This document shows, piece by piece, positions 24,092-36,845 of a stretch of 64,000 nucleotides of DNA. The position numbers and the translations under genes are program-made. A model generated the notes under the pieces. The model searched no databases, was not told the DNA's origin, and saw only the letters and a list, made by a program, of their open reading frames with translations. Position 1 is the first letter of the stretch; each line of letters opens with the position of its first letter. The stretch is from Lingula anatina. Taxonomy: Eukaryota; Brachiopoda; Lingulata; Lingulida; Lingulidae. The stretch covers positions 124,001-188,000 of the forward strand of contig NW_019775846.1 of NCBI RefSeq assembly GCF_001039355.2, read 5' to 3'.

Positions 24092-27000
24092 ATGTCATCC
24101 AAACTGTTTGGTAAAGATTTGAAGCAGTATGAAGACTTGGATATAGATGAACTCCTAGAAAAGTTGACCCCTGAAGAGTTGGAGGAACTCAACAATGATA
24201 TTGACCCTGATGTAAATATTTTTTGTTTGATGTGTCATTTTTAAAGTAATTTTAGTGAAGATAATACTGTAGTATACATAATTATAATGAGCTTATTTCA
24301 CACACACATTTTTGTAGACTATGGATAATGATTCCCTACTAGGCATTTTTAATATATAAAAAACTTTAGAAAGACAATTTAATAAAACATTAAAGACAGT
24401 AAGACAAGAGACATTTTAGTAATAAAATGAGGTGATCAAAATTGAGGACTCATAATATTTGGAAAGAAAAGCCTAGCAGTTTTAGTACTGCAGCTGTTTT
24501 TTTCCCTCCTTAATACCCTCAAAGGTCATTTAATTTATGACTTACGCACTGCAGTAGCTTGTAATATTGCACTATTTTTCTTTTAAGAACTAAAAGTGCA
24601 GGTGAATCAGTAACTGCTGTACCATTTATGTTTCATGTGTTTGGACTGAGGGTTGTCTTTTACTGATAAATGTGAGACTACTGACCTCAAAAGTTTTAAA
24701 ATTGCAGAGGAAAGCTTTATACAAAGGTGTCAGCATTAAGGTTTTTCAAAGCCTTCTTTCTTATTGATTGTTGTGGGATGTGACTTCAGCTTAAAACCCA
24801 TGTCTTCTAAATAGCTGCCCCCACGCTCCCAACTTTCTACAGTGCTACAAAATTAGTGAGCCTAGACTCTGCAAGTGGTAGTTATTTGATACTTGATATT
24901 AAAATTATAGAAATATGTTGCTGTATAGCTTTGCCAAGATGTTTTAATTTGTTTTCTAGAACTCATTGCTACCTCCATCTCAGCGGTGTAAAGACCAGAC
25001 TACCAAAGCCCCTACAGGGCCATTCAAGAGGCAGCAACTCTTAGACTTCTTGGAAAAGAAAGCCAAGGAGGAGAAAGACTGGGAACAGAATAAGCCATAT
25101 GTGAAAGAAACTAGAGGTAAGTTGTTGTCAAATAATTTTTTCCAAAGTAAAATGTATTAAAAGAAATACAAAAACAAAAAATTGATAACATCATCAAGAT
25201 GATAATGATAAGTGATTGAAGTAGTGGAGATATAGGCATGATCAAATATATGACATCTGAAGAAAGGGGATATTTCTCTTGAGAAGAATTGTATGTTATG
25301 ATAATGTGAGAACTTTGGTACAGAAGCCACTGTAACTTTGAAAAGTCATTAGGCCTAATGTGCCAGAGGCAGAATGTTTGTGCTTTAGGCAGAATGTTTG
25401 TGCTTTAGGCAGAATGTTTGTGAACATAAAAGTTAACTTTTATTTTCCTAAGGTAGTTTCTTGATTCGTGCTGGTGGGGAATGGCCTTTTTGAGTACCAG
25501 GTTATCAGTCAAAGTTCGAGGCTTTAAGGAAAAAGAGCATACTTTTCATTGTGACAATGTGTAAAAATACCTGTGGGTTACATTGTGATCCATAACAAGT
25601 GTTTCTGCATTATACCTACAGCAGATTTTTTGCCAAAGTGAAACAGGAAAAAAAAAAGATGTGAAAAGATGTCATGAGAAATGGTGACATCATATAAAAG
25701 TTTGTTAATCTTTATAATGTATTTGGATAGAAAGTAGACAGTGACTAATGCAAAACTGTTTTATATATTGGCAATAAAATTTAAAAAATAGATATGAAGT
25801 TTGGATTACGACTTAACCTTTGAAATATTAGTTGTCAGTTCTGTTAATTTTGGTTTTAGTTGTTAACAAGTTTTATTTCTAAGGAATATGAATTGCTTTT
25901 TTTTCAGGCAAAGTATATGTGCCCAAGGAAGAACCCAAAAAGATAGACCCCAACGATGAAATAGAAACAGAATTTGATGATATTCTGCGCAGTGCCACAG
26001 AGGAAGAATTAGTTGATTTAGCAGGTAGATTCTTGGTGTTATATTTAACAAGATTTTTTGACATGAAACAAATTCAATTTAAGTTAAAATTGGGAAATGT
26101 GAAATGTTTCTGAAAAAGATTGCAAAGTCCTTTGGGGCATTTAAAATGTTTGTTTTTTAAAATATAATTTGACTTTATATCAAGTTTATTTTACTCTTAG
26201 TATTAACAACAACAAAATGGTGATTATAAAATATGAGTGCAGAAGGAAATACACAGACACTGTATGGGCTTAGTCTTGAATAAAATGGATATAATATCAA
26301 GTATATTTAACATTCTGTGCATGATGTACAGTATTTTACACTTGCATTTTACAGCTGTGTTGGGCTTCCACAGTCTCCTGAACCAGGTACAGTACACAGC
26401 ATCCATGGAGGACAGGAAAGTAGAGGGTGGCTTTTCAGGTAACTAATAGATACCATATGAAGGGGTGGATCCAGAGATATTTACTGACAGTCCATCTTTG
26501 TTGATCCATCCTCCATTTTTGACTATCAGCCGCAGAAAATTTAGATGCCCATCAATGTAAACTTAAAAATTCTAACAGTCTTCTGGAAGACCCAAGGTGA
26601 ATGGGATGGACACACATTCAAGGCAAGAATGGATTTCGCATACTCCTTGTTGATGAGTGTTGCCTCTGGTTGATATTATAGCTCATTTTATATATTTGAT
26701 ATGAGCTAAAGCAGGGTCTTTTGTTTTCAATGATATACAAGTGTTGATAAAAGACACTCTTCTCTCAAATATGAACATTTTTCATCTAGCAAATCTGAAC
26801 AAGTCGGATGTTTGGATCACTTCAGTAAATATTTTCACCAAATTAAATATTGATTAAAACAATTAATTAAAAATATCCTTTTTAGAGAAAAACATGCTGA
26901 ACAGTTTTTAATATCATTGTCATTACTAATACCTCTCATCATTTTCATTTCATTTAACATGAAATAGTATCAGGAAGCTCATTTAATAGTTATTATCCAG

Positions 27001-29637
27001 TGAAACAAAGCTTAAACTTCAGGAACATGAGCACAATTTTTATCAGATTGATGTTCAGCAAATTATTAACCTCTAAAACATGGTGATCAAGTTGAATTAT
27101 GTGGTATCTTCAGTAAGATCATTGAAATCTTTCAATCTTAATTTCTTTTGTGCCCTTGACTGTGTAGAAAAGTGAGTAAGCATGTACACTTTAGGTCAGC
27201 AGGAGTTACACATTTGGGAAATTGTGTGCTATCTTCATATCAAATGATATATTGTCTTTTATCTTTCTGGTATATTGCTATGCCAGGTGTCAGCATTAAA
27301 AAGGAGATAAAATTGTTTATAATAGTCAAGAACTTTCAAGCTAATTTGATTCATCATGCCATTGTATATGCTGGCTGGTGATTATTTCCCAGAAATTTGG
27401 GTTGAAAAAAAGGATTTTAATTTAAAAACTACTACTCATAAACTGTCATGCCATAAAGTGATGGCACTGCCCTCTCTTTTGTGACTGTCTTCACAAAAAT
27501 ATCTTCTTGTAAAGATGTAATTATTGAGAGAAATGCAGTCATGTGAATTTCTGCTAAGGCATTAGCTGTTTAGACATGCACTTTCCTCATATTTTACATA
27601 AATATTTATTTGAAAGTTTTGAAATAGGACTTAAATGGAGAAAAGATAATTGTAATGATGAATTGGTCAGAACTGTCAGTGTAGCAGATTCAGACTGCCA
27701 TTGTGACCATTTAAGTGTGAAAAGTCACAGAAGATTTTCTTTTCTTTGTGGTTTCCAAATGTAATTTAGGATAAATGCTTTGTCTTCTTTTCTAAAAAAG
27801 TTTTTTTATAATATGAACTACTCCTTGAAAGTGAGTCAAATTTGTTGATAGAGAAGTACTTAAACAATCTTTGGTTTTTTCCTTATAGCAATTATGCTTG
27901 ATTTCCTTGTTCAATCTATGTTTGAGACACGTTTTGCCATCTTTCTCTTCAAAGGGATGGCCAAAGCACAGTTGTTGAAGAAGGTTGAAGATGAGCCCCC
28001 AAATGACACTGATGTTGACGAAGCACTACAACAAATTAAGAGCAATGATCCGAAGTTGAAAGAGTTGAATTTAAACAACATAAAGGTACTTTTATCAGAA
28101 AATTATTTTGTATTGAAAGCCAATGAAGAGGAAAGACAATTTATATATGTAGTGCAATTTTCATTCGAGTAAAGTCATATCAGGTTATTTATGTAAAACC
28201 TATACATATATAATTTCAGTACCAAACTGATTTTTTCTCCTGTTAAAAAGTGCCATTCATTGTTGTATTTACCTGGGGTTTACATTAAGAATTGTAGTTA
28301 GGTGAGCTAACACAAAAAATTAATTTGAGATTGGTCTTATTTTTCAGAACATCTCCATTGAGAGGCTTTGTGAATTTGCTCAGGCTTTGAAAACCAACAC
28401 AAATCTAGAACACTTTCATATGGCAAACACAGCTGCTTCAGATAAAGTAGGAAGGGTAAGTGGTTTTTGTGCCTAAATCTTTTTCTTTCAAAAATATTGC
28501 ACATAGCATTACATTATATATTGAAAACAATACTAGCAAGTCTATCTGAAGTTTGATATTGCCTATGTGTTATTTATTTATTTTTATATTTACATTTCAG
28601 GAACTAGCAGAAGCAATGAAAGAAAACAAAACACTGAAGACACTGAATATAGAGTCCAATTTTATTTCTGGACCAGTAATTGTGGAAATTATTGAGGCAA
28701 TCAACCAACCCCAGACACTGCTGGAGTTCAGAGTAGAAAACCAGGTAGGCAGTTGGCTTAATACACAATAAGAGATGTGCTAACTTCAGCCTAACTTCCT
28801 AACTTCAGAGTGTTTAGCTTAGCACAGACTACTAAAATAGCATAGACTACTAAAATAGATAAGATAGTTGACTACATAAGATTGATTTTCTTTAAGAAAA
28901 GATTGACTCAAAGTAAAATGGGAGATTTGTGCTCTCACTTTTGATGAAGCATCATTTTTAATTTAACTGCAGAATTGACATCTTAAAAAGAAGAAATGCC
29001 AGTTTCAGAATGATAACAAAACAAATCAAGCCATTGAGATTAAAGTTTAAACAACATAAGAAGCTGGATGGTTGATTTTGAAGGCATTTCCACTCGAGAT
29101 TTAATACAGTTTATGGCATGTAAAACTTTTTACAATGAATGAAAATATGTTTGCTTTTTTCTACATGATTTTAAGTTTTATATTGTGGGGTTTCTGTAGT
29201 AGAACATTGATTGTATTGCTTTATATTTCTTCTGTAGAAACCACAAGTCCTAGGGTGTAAGGTAGAAATGGAAGTTGCCAAATTGATAGAGAGCAATGAT
29301 ACACTGATAAAGCTGGGAATGACCTTAGAATTTGCCAACGCAAGAATAAGGATCTCAGAAAAAATAGAGAAAAACCTTGATAAATGTGAGTAGCTTCTTT
29401 GAAGCATAAGTAATGTTAATCACAGGCTTTTGATTTAAGAAGTTAAATGCAGTAAAAGTTAAGTTGATGTCACACTTTTTTTATGTAAAATTCTCAGTCA
29501 ACTGGTTGAACTATAGAATTGCTGTTTCTACTTACATTACCCATTTTGATTTTTTCTTGAATTCATATTGTATACTTTTTTATTATTACTATTTTACAGA
29601 TCGTTTGGAGAGGGTTGGTGACAAGGAAAAAAAATAA
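24092..29637 (+). CDS. TMOD: Tropomodulin (actin pointed-end capping protein)
   Basis: Caps the slow-growing end of tropomyosin-coated actin filaments. Nine coding exons: 24092-24211 (exon starts 24067), 24960-25116, 25908-26024, 26355-26438, 27955-28085, 28348-28455, 28601-28744, 29238-29385, 29600-29637 (TAA at 29635). All have GT-AG borders and phases that join cleanly, giving 348 codons, close to the usual 340-360. Residues 1-40 hold the first tropomyosin-binding helix (YEDLDIDELLEKLTPEELEE). Residues 41-70 contain the hallmark LLPPSQRCKDQTTKAPTGPF. The second tropomyosin-binding helix is around TEFDDILRSATEEELVDLAA. The rest is the leucine-rich repeat cap, with DPKLKELNLNNI and KTLNIESNFISG. 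There is no leiomodin-type proline-rich or WH2 extension, so tropomodulin is preferred. The loop between the second helix and the repeats (VEGGFSGMAKAQLL) is unlike vertebrate forms. Confidence 0.95.
25372..25421. repeat. 20-bp tandem repeat, 2.8 units
   Basis: AGGCAGAATGTTTGTGCTTT is repeated nearly three times in a tropomodulin intron. No other property was seen. Confidence 0.85.
26461..26600 (-). mobile_element. Decayed hAT-like MITE remnant
   Basis: GGGGTGGATCCAGAGATATT, ACTGACAGTC, TTGTTGATCCATCCTCC and GTCTTCTGGAAGACCCA match, in order, the reverse complement of the element at 32332-32489. It is degraded and has lost a clean right terminus. It lies in the tropomodulin intron between exons 26355-26438 and 27955-28085. 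Confidence 0.65.
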
Positions 29638-32331
29638 ACCATGTGTAGTAATTATGTTGGACTTTGCGTGTAGCTGATGACTGTCTGTGCCTCGTCTCTG
29701 CCCATCAGTGCTTTATACCTCAGTGTGAACAGTGGCAGAAAATCCATAATATATTGGCCAATAAGATATATATATATATAATATACATGTATGGAGGAAC
29801 TTTTACCCTCCCTGCCTGGTATGCCAGAATGGTACCTGGACCTGAACATGGATAGAAAATGTACAAAGAACTATGGATTAATGGAAGCTCCAAAGAAAAT
29901 TTGGATACAAGTCAACGAGGTAGAATTGGGAATAATGCTTCTGCTTTTCAAGAGGAAAATAATTCAAGGTGCTGTGAATATTATATGTAGGCTGACTGTT
30001 TTTGAACATAGGTGCGAATGAAGTCAGAGTGCATTTAAGTAGTGCTGAAGCTTCACATTGTACATATTTTCTATGAGCTTTTTGTACTTTTCTTCTGTAG
30101 AACTATCTATGCTTTCATTGCTTACTTTTTTTATGTAGACCAACTGGGTCAAGTAAGCAGTACAGTGGGTAACATAAGAAGGGTTCATGAACATCTTTTG
30201 AACTTGGCATAAAGAAAGACAAAGCAGGATAGTGAAACTCTGAAAGCTAGAATTTCAGCATCTCATATTAAGAATTTTAGTATCTTGTATTAAGGTTGAA
30301 GAGATGATTTACAGAATCATGCGAAATACATCAAGCTTCTGGTAGTATTTTGATGAGGTTGCAGTCCATACAACAATTTCATTTGTTTATATAAAGGTCT
30401 TTGTGCTACTCTTATGACTTACCAGCATAATGTAGTGCCATATGTAGCACAAGTATTGATGTCGAATCTGGCAGCAGTTGTTTACCAGAGTTTATAAAGT
30501 ATGCAACTGGAGGCAAATCTGTTGTAGAACATTTTCCAACAATTATGTTTTATTCATATGTTATCATGCATGTAATTGTAAATATTATTAATGACTAAGA
30601 TCATTGATGTGCAAGAAAGTGTGAAAAGATCTTAATTATCCACAAGTTGTTTTTAAAAAGCTCAATTTAAACCAGTTTCTGTCATGTGTAGTTCAGTATA
30701 ATTGATCCTATTACTTGAATTGTATCTTTTCCTTTGAGTGTGTCACAAAACTTTCTTAATGATTGAAATCCTGCTAGAAGGTCATCTAAGCACATCCCAT
30801 TGCTGCCATTCAGCTCACCTAACACAATTGAGACCTCTAAGGGTACTCTCACAGTTTCTTTTTAAACTAGTCAAAAGTAAGGGTGATTAAGCACTTTATC
30901 ATGCACTCATGATCTCATTGTGACAGTTCATACAATTTTATTGTATTGTATTGGGGTGTTTTAAAGAAAAGCATATGTAATTACATTTATATGCAAAATA
31001 GTTGCCAGGAAAGAAATACAAAAAACTCATTTCCAGAAATTTAAAGCCAATAGTGTGCTCATCTACTGCCTTGTGTTTCTGCAAAAGTGTCAAGAATTTT
31101 GAAATAAATGCTCTAGAAATGTATTCTCTTTGGTTCTAATTTTATGGATGGGAAGAGAACAACTCAAAAAAGTTTGATAAATTTTAATAAAATCAAGTTG
31201 ACATGTTACATTAAGATGTACATATTTAAAAAAATGGATATGAAGAATTTTTATATAAATATTTGGAAAACCCAGCATCAATTCAACATTGCTTGGAATG
31301 TGTTATTATGGATATGTTTCATTTTAAGACTAGCTTATTGACTATAGAAACAAAATATTAGTAAAATCTGACTTACAGAAAAGGCTACTGCTACTATTGG
31401 TCTAATTATTGAGAAAAAAGTATCCATCAAATTTATTGCATATTTTCAGATATCATAACACGTGGAAGTTGATCAAATCAAATTTCAACTTTTGATGAAA
31501 CCATGGTGTATTATTTTTAAATAACATAACCGAGGTTCAAAACAATCTTGCTTTCATTTATGTTAAATAAAAAAAGGGACAATCAATACAAATTATTAAT
31601 TAAATAAAAACAAGATGAAATTTTACAGACACTTGATATAAAAAGGGGTTGAAAGATTTTACTCCAATGAGAAAAACATTTAATTTGGTATTAACAGAAA
31701 TAAACCTGTCTAATGACAATCAAAACATCATCTCTTGGAAGAAAGCTTCCTATTCGTTTCTACTTTCGTTTTTTTTAACAGCCTAATTCAAATATTTATT
31801 GAAGAAATATATCATTCCCTGATAGGTCAGAGCCAATGGTTATATTTTGGTGGTGATTTTAAAGTGAAAACTCTCCGAGTCCACTTCTAACTTCCCTATA
31901 AATGGAACAAAGTTATACATATCCTCTCTACTTTTGAAGTTCATAACACTGCTCCTTAAGATTTCTGACAAGAAACAAAGTAGATACTGTTACAGTTGAT
32001 GCTTACTTTTTGCTTTTATGAAAATCAGCTATTCATTTATTATGTATGAACAAATTGACTTTTGATATAACTATAGCATTACAAGAACAATAATGTTTAA
32101 GGCTTAGGATGCATTCACAACAGTGAATTACCTAGTCTAAAGATCAAATATGGCAACCCACTTAAAAGCTTGCCACATAATCCCCTAATAGACGCTGAAT
32201 ATTCCCCACGTAGATTATGCAACAAGCGTTCAAGTGGGTCAGCCATATTTGATCCACGAATCTGTTAATCTGCTGTTGTGAATTTGGCTTCAGAGTCTTC
32301 TCCACCCCCCCCACCCCCGCCCAGGGGCGGA
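29638..32331 (+). other. Tropomodulin 3' UTR and intergenic spacer
   Basis: No coding region is recognised. It probably begins with a long tropomodulin 3' UTR. The clearest poly(A) signal noted is AATAAA at 31103-31108, although other A-rich sites exist. The ORFs of 60-80 codons here lack protein-like features. From about 31560 the strand assignment is unclear. Confidence 0.45.
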
Positions 32332-32489
32332 TTTAGGCCGTCTTCTGGGTCTTCCGGAAGACGGTCAGATTTTCACGTTTACATTGACGGGTATCTAATT
32401 TTTCTTGTTGGAAGACGGTCAGAATTGGAGGATGAATCAACAAAGAAAATTTGGAAGACTGTCAGTAAATGGCTCTGGATCCGCCCCTG
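32332..32489 (+). mobile_element. hAT-like MITE
   Basis: Terminal inverted repeats CAGGGGCGGATTTAG and CTGGATCCGCCCCTG enclose about 130 bases with repeated GAAGACGGTCAGA motifs. There is no ORF. These termini resemble hAT-type short elements. An 8-base target duplication is not evident because the left flank is a C-rich run. Confidence 0.75.
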
Positions 32490-32608
32490 CCGCTCCACCC
32501 TGTCACCTACACTTCTCCCATAGTAAGACCATGTAGTAAAATAATTCTTATTTTTATTCTATCTAGGCATTAGATAAATTTGTATCACATAGCTAAGGAA
32601 AAAATTAC

Positions 32609-35008
32609 TTAGTATAGGACCTTCCCTGAACTCCAATGTCCATTCATATTAGGGCCAAATTGCCAATTAGAGTCCAGTTCCTGGTGGGGAGGTTTGCCAC
32701 CATGATACAAATCCCTCCCAGAATGATACTCATCATGGTAGCCTGGGTGTGATGGGTCACCATAGGCTGAAGCCCGCTTATTACTGGGATACCTGTCCTG
32801 AACTTGTCCAGGGTGGGAAAAATCATCAAAGTGGGAAGCCCGCTTATTACTGGGGTATCTATCCTGCACTTGCCCAGGGTGGGAAGAATCATCAAAGTGG
32901 GAAGCCCGCTTATTACTGGGGTATCTGTCCTGCACTTGCCCAGGGTGGGAAGAATCATCAAAGTGGGAAGCCCGCTTATTACCGGGGTATCTGTCCTGCA
33001 CTTGCCCAGGGTGGGAAGAGTCGCCAAATTGGGAAGCCCGCTTATTGCTAGAGTACCTTTCCCTTGATGGTTCACGTAGGTCATGTGGTTGATCCCAGGA
33101 CATGTGGTGATCATGGGAAGCATGGTTATTCCCACTGCCAAATGCAGATCCATGGCTTCTGACATGTGGAGGGTCAAGGTATGAAGATCCTCTTTTAGAA
33201 TGGGGCATTCGAGCAGCATCATCGTCATAAGCATGTCCATAACTTGGGTAGTCTGGTGATTCAGGATACATAGTTTCTTTTTTGGAAGGGGGTGAACGAC
33301 CTGTATGAGACTGACCCCCATGCTCTCTTGCTCCTTCTTCTGGTATATAATTCATTGGTGGGTGGTGATCAGCAGGATGATGGCCCCGTTTTTGAGGGGG
33401 CATATCATAGCCAAATTCGTGCCTTGGCGGACTTTGATGCAGCATGGGATCATGCCCATAGGAGCTTCTCTTTGGTGGAGAAATCCCATAGCTCTGATCT
33501 CTTTTAGACGGGGTACGTTCGAGGACTGATCTTCTATGGGTATGTGGGGGAAGGCATGGGTGAGCCTTCTTCCAAATAGGAAAACCTCTTCTGAGGAACC
33601 ACTTCCCCCATGTAGTTATGGTGGGAGAAGTCTGGGCGAGGACTCGAGGAAAGGGGAGGAGAATTTCGATCTCTGCCTTGGAAATGTTCTTCACCCTGTG
33701 AACCTCTCATTGGTTGTTTATTGTAGCCAAAATTTCTGTTTCTATCATTTTCAAATCTTTCATTAGGAGAGGTGTAGAAAATGTCTCTGGGTTGACTGCG
33801 GTGATTGTTGTCCCCATGTAATCCTTGCAGATGTCCACGATCTTTTTGAGAATGAGGATGGATGGTGTCAGGAATTTGGGTCTCCCATGGATGTCGTGGT
33901 AGGCGATTGGGTGACATTCCTGTCCAGTCACCACTGTTGTTGTCATCTTCATCAGACGCATATCCATAGTTCTGATAATTTGATAGCCTTCTCCCTGTGC
34001 CATCTTCTGACATGTGTAGGTTATCTGGGGTGATAGAAGAGGTATCGTTTCCATCTTTTTCATTTCCATTTTTCTTCTTTCGCATTATGTAAACGGTCAC
34101 CAAAATTATGATGATGGCAATGAGGACAAGGGTTCCCCCAATTACACTTGCTTTGAAGGCTCCAGTTTCATACCATTCTTCAGTTTTGGATGTAGTTAAA
34201 CCTGAAATAATTCAAAAATAATAATTTCCAGATTTTTGTCTTACTTCTTTCGAAACCAAAAGTAGAGGGGCAATGAACAACCACGTACAATATGGCCACA
34301 ACAATCTATCCAATGCTTAAGCACTAAAAACCCTTTGTGCCTGCATACACTGCATTATAAATGAGCAGTTTATGCAACAGACATCAAAACTGTAACAAAT
34401 AACAGAAAATGTGTACTGCTTGATATTCAGTAGCAAAATCCAAAATGTATTTGATCTATCCTCAGTTTAAAAACAGAGATGAACAAAACTATTCATTTCA
34501 TTATATTAACAAATACAGAAAAAGAGCAAAACTTCTGCTTTTCCAGCAGACCAAAGTCAAGCTCACATTTCAACTGGACAACTTATCCAGCTTGACGATA
34601 CTTTCGACTTTGGTAATAACACATCACAAGATGACAGATTGACCTAGCAATTGATTCGACTATCTGAACTAGTGAGAATATCTGTGCAAATAGAAGTCAA
34701 CACAGGCCCGTAGCCAGGGGGGTTCGGGGGGTTCGAAAGAACCACCGTTTTTGCTGGGAAAAGGTCCACTCTGGGTAAAATTTGATCTATGTACTTGAGG
34801 ATTTTATGGTAAAAGGTCCACCTCTTCAGAAAACGAACTCCCCCTCTGAAATTGCTGGCTACGGGCCTGCAACATAAGGCAAATAGGGCAGCTATTCGTT
34901 AACACAGTACCTGCAGTGCTGTTTTCTGTGGTGGCTCTCATTGTAGTCACAATTGTGGTCTCCCCAGTAACCGTACTGGTATCACCCATGCTGCTAAATC
35001 TAGCGATC
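32609..35008 (-). CDS. Unrecognised single-pass membrane protein with 22-residue tail repeats (5' incomplete, frameshifted)
   Basis: I do not recognise a family. Two exons are supported: 34911-35008 (phase carried on both sides) and 32609-34201. The first is Ser/Thr-rich (TSTVTGETTIVTTMRATTE, with an NST glycosylation site). The second opens with a short stalk, a transmembrane helix around SVIGGTLVLIAIIIILVTVY and a basic stop-transfer MRKKK, so the tail is cytoplasmic. The tail is rich in His, Pro, Arg, Asp and Ser and contains five 22-residue units of the type NKRASHFDDSSHPGQVQD (32760-33060), with further KR-S-Y motifs upstream. The frame open from 34201 ends at TAG (33534-33536), and the repeat-bearing frame continues to TAA at 32609. 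The shift falls near the five-G run at 33546-33550 on the plus strand. A signal-peptide exon upstream of 35008 was not found; alternatively the ATG at about 34990 starts a signal-anchor protein. Confidence 0.7.
32760..33060 (-). repeat. 66-bp coding tandem repeat, five units
   Basis: Exact 66-base spacing of the AGCCCGCTTATT motif (32771, 32837, 32903, 32969, 33035). Units two to four are nearly identical and the outer two are diverged. The reading frame is kept, with 22 residues per unit. Confidence 0.95.
34703..34869. mobile_element. Short inverted-repeat element (hAT-like MITE)
   Basis: Termini CAGGCCCGTAGCCAG and CTGGCTACGGGCCTG are perfect inverted repeats around about 137 bases that contain AAAGGTCCAC twice. 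It sits 41 bases downstream of the 34911-35008 exon donor, inside the intron. No coding capacity. Confidence 0.75.
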
Positions 35009-36845
35009 CTGGACAATAAAAATATTATAACCCAATTTCTATTTTTTAAAATGATTACAGCAGTTCCTCCAGCTCACAGTGCTCACTTTCAAGATGTTGT
35101 TCTACAGGAAACACTTCAAAAATGGAACTGTTCCCGAAAAAATGATAACAACAAGTGCTTATTGCAATGCCTCTTTCCACAGTAGAATAAAATGGCTGAA
35201 CAGATTAACACACCACACCTCAAGTGGGCAAGTCACCTTCTTCACACATCTCAGGAGCCCTGAAATACATTCCGTACTTGTCTTATCATCTCTCCACCCT
35301 CATTCTGCAAACAATGATATCTGCAAAAGCTACAGACTGTCTCACTAAAGTGGGCTAAACAAATATTTTATCAAACAACTCTGGACTGTAGGAATCTGCT
35401 ACTTCAAAATTATCTGGATGATAAATTTCAGAGAAAAAAATGCTGTGTTTTCGAAAGAGCATGGAGGAAATATATCTGAGCAGCATAAATTGTAAATCAT
35501 TACATGAATGATCATTATAGAATTCCAAGGTAACTCAAAATAAACCAAAAACAAATAAGTATGTTGATTTTTCTTTTATTTGCTCAATAAATCACATTTA
35601 TACTTAACAGGCATATCAACCAATAATTACACCAGAAGAGCTGTTCTTCTGAGCAAAGAGTACTTATTTACACTAAATATCTGCTTTACAGTGAATGAAG
35701 CATTTTAAAAAGTAACAGAAAAAAAGCTTACACCACACCTGTTCAGGTACATTTTATATAACTAATAGTGCTACTTTTTATCTATATGTCAACTATAATA
35801 CCCTGTGAAGCTGGTGACCCAAGGACACCATATCACAATAAATAAAAATTAATATATTGCAAATTCCAAAAAATAATGTCTAAGCCTTCAGTATTGAAGA
35901 TCTTTCAATAATCAAATGCAATATAAGTGGATACCAGGTTAGGATTCTTAATAAAATCTACATTCTTGCAGCTACTCAATACACTTCAAGTTCATTCTGC
36001 GCTTAAAACAATAGATTTTTCTCAATCTTGCATAAAATAAGACACCCTATATATAGACTCAGTCCCCCCCCCCCCCCAATGTATGAAAACAAAGCCTGTG
36101 CAATGCTGTATATATCCAATGTAAATAGGGTGACTACACATCATTTCTTCCTTTAAGCTTCTCGTTTGTGCAGAGTTTACCAAAAAGGTGAAAACCTTTG
36201 ACGATTTTTTTGTAAAATGCATTTCTTCTAAGGTTTAAAGCCATATTAGTTAGACTGTTTATGGACCTTTTTTTCTTTCCTTTTATTTATCTACTTATCT
36301 ATTTCATGCATAACAAAGTCCCAGAATGACAAATATCTTGATATAGTAAGCTCAATTCTTAATGCACTAAATGGTATTGGCAGAATGTTCATTGGCAGTG
36401 ACAGTATGAACATGTTGGAACATGACATTTAAAACTAAGTCAGTCCTTTGGCATTTTTACACCAAGTTGTGATGAAATAATAATTTAAAAACAATTTGAG
36501 ACTTTCTTCACTTTTAAAGACAAACAAGGGAAAATCCAACACTATAGAAATATTCAGGAAATACAGTGACCCCAAGTTACAAACAGGTTACATTATGAGA
36601 GGTTGCAAACCAAAGTCAGCATTTTACAGTTCACAAACTGGATGTTTGTACGTTACAATTGTGTTACCATGTTGTTGTTTTTTTAAGTCTATTATCTTAT
36701 CTTGAAAACGTGGCCCTGCCAGAGGACCGGATTGGGTAAAGAGGAATAGTGAGTTACATGGCAGACATCTTTGATAATATTTAACTCAAATGTTTGCAAC
36801 TCGGGGTCACTCTGTACTTAAAAACTAGCCCTAAATGTTATTTTT
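35009..36845 (-). other. Spacer between CEP78 and the unrecognised membrane gene
   Basis: Contains the CEP78 3' UTR; the nearest minus-strand AATAAA is at 36292-36297. It presumably also holds the upstream exon or promoter of the membrane-protein gene, which I could not locate. A C15 run lies at about 36064-36078. Confidence 0.45.

Noticed and set aside
24092..29637. Leiomodin instead of tropomodulin
   Set aside because: The protein ends shortly after the leucine-rich cap, without the proline-rich and WH2 extension of leiomodins.
32749..33067. Plus-strand ORFs of 87-100 codons with internal repeats
   Set aside because: They are antisense shadows of the 66-base coding repeats, which stay open because 66 is divisible by three.
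32644..33321. Minus-strand ORF of 225 codons overlapping the repeat tail
   Set aside because: Alternative frame of the same repeats; the 361-codon frame has the protein-like composition and extends the KR-S-Y motif pattern.
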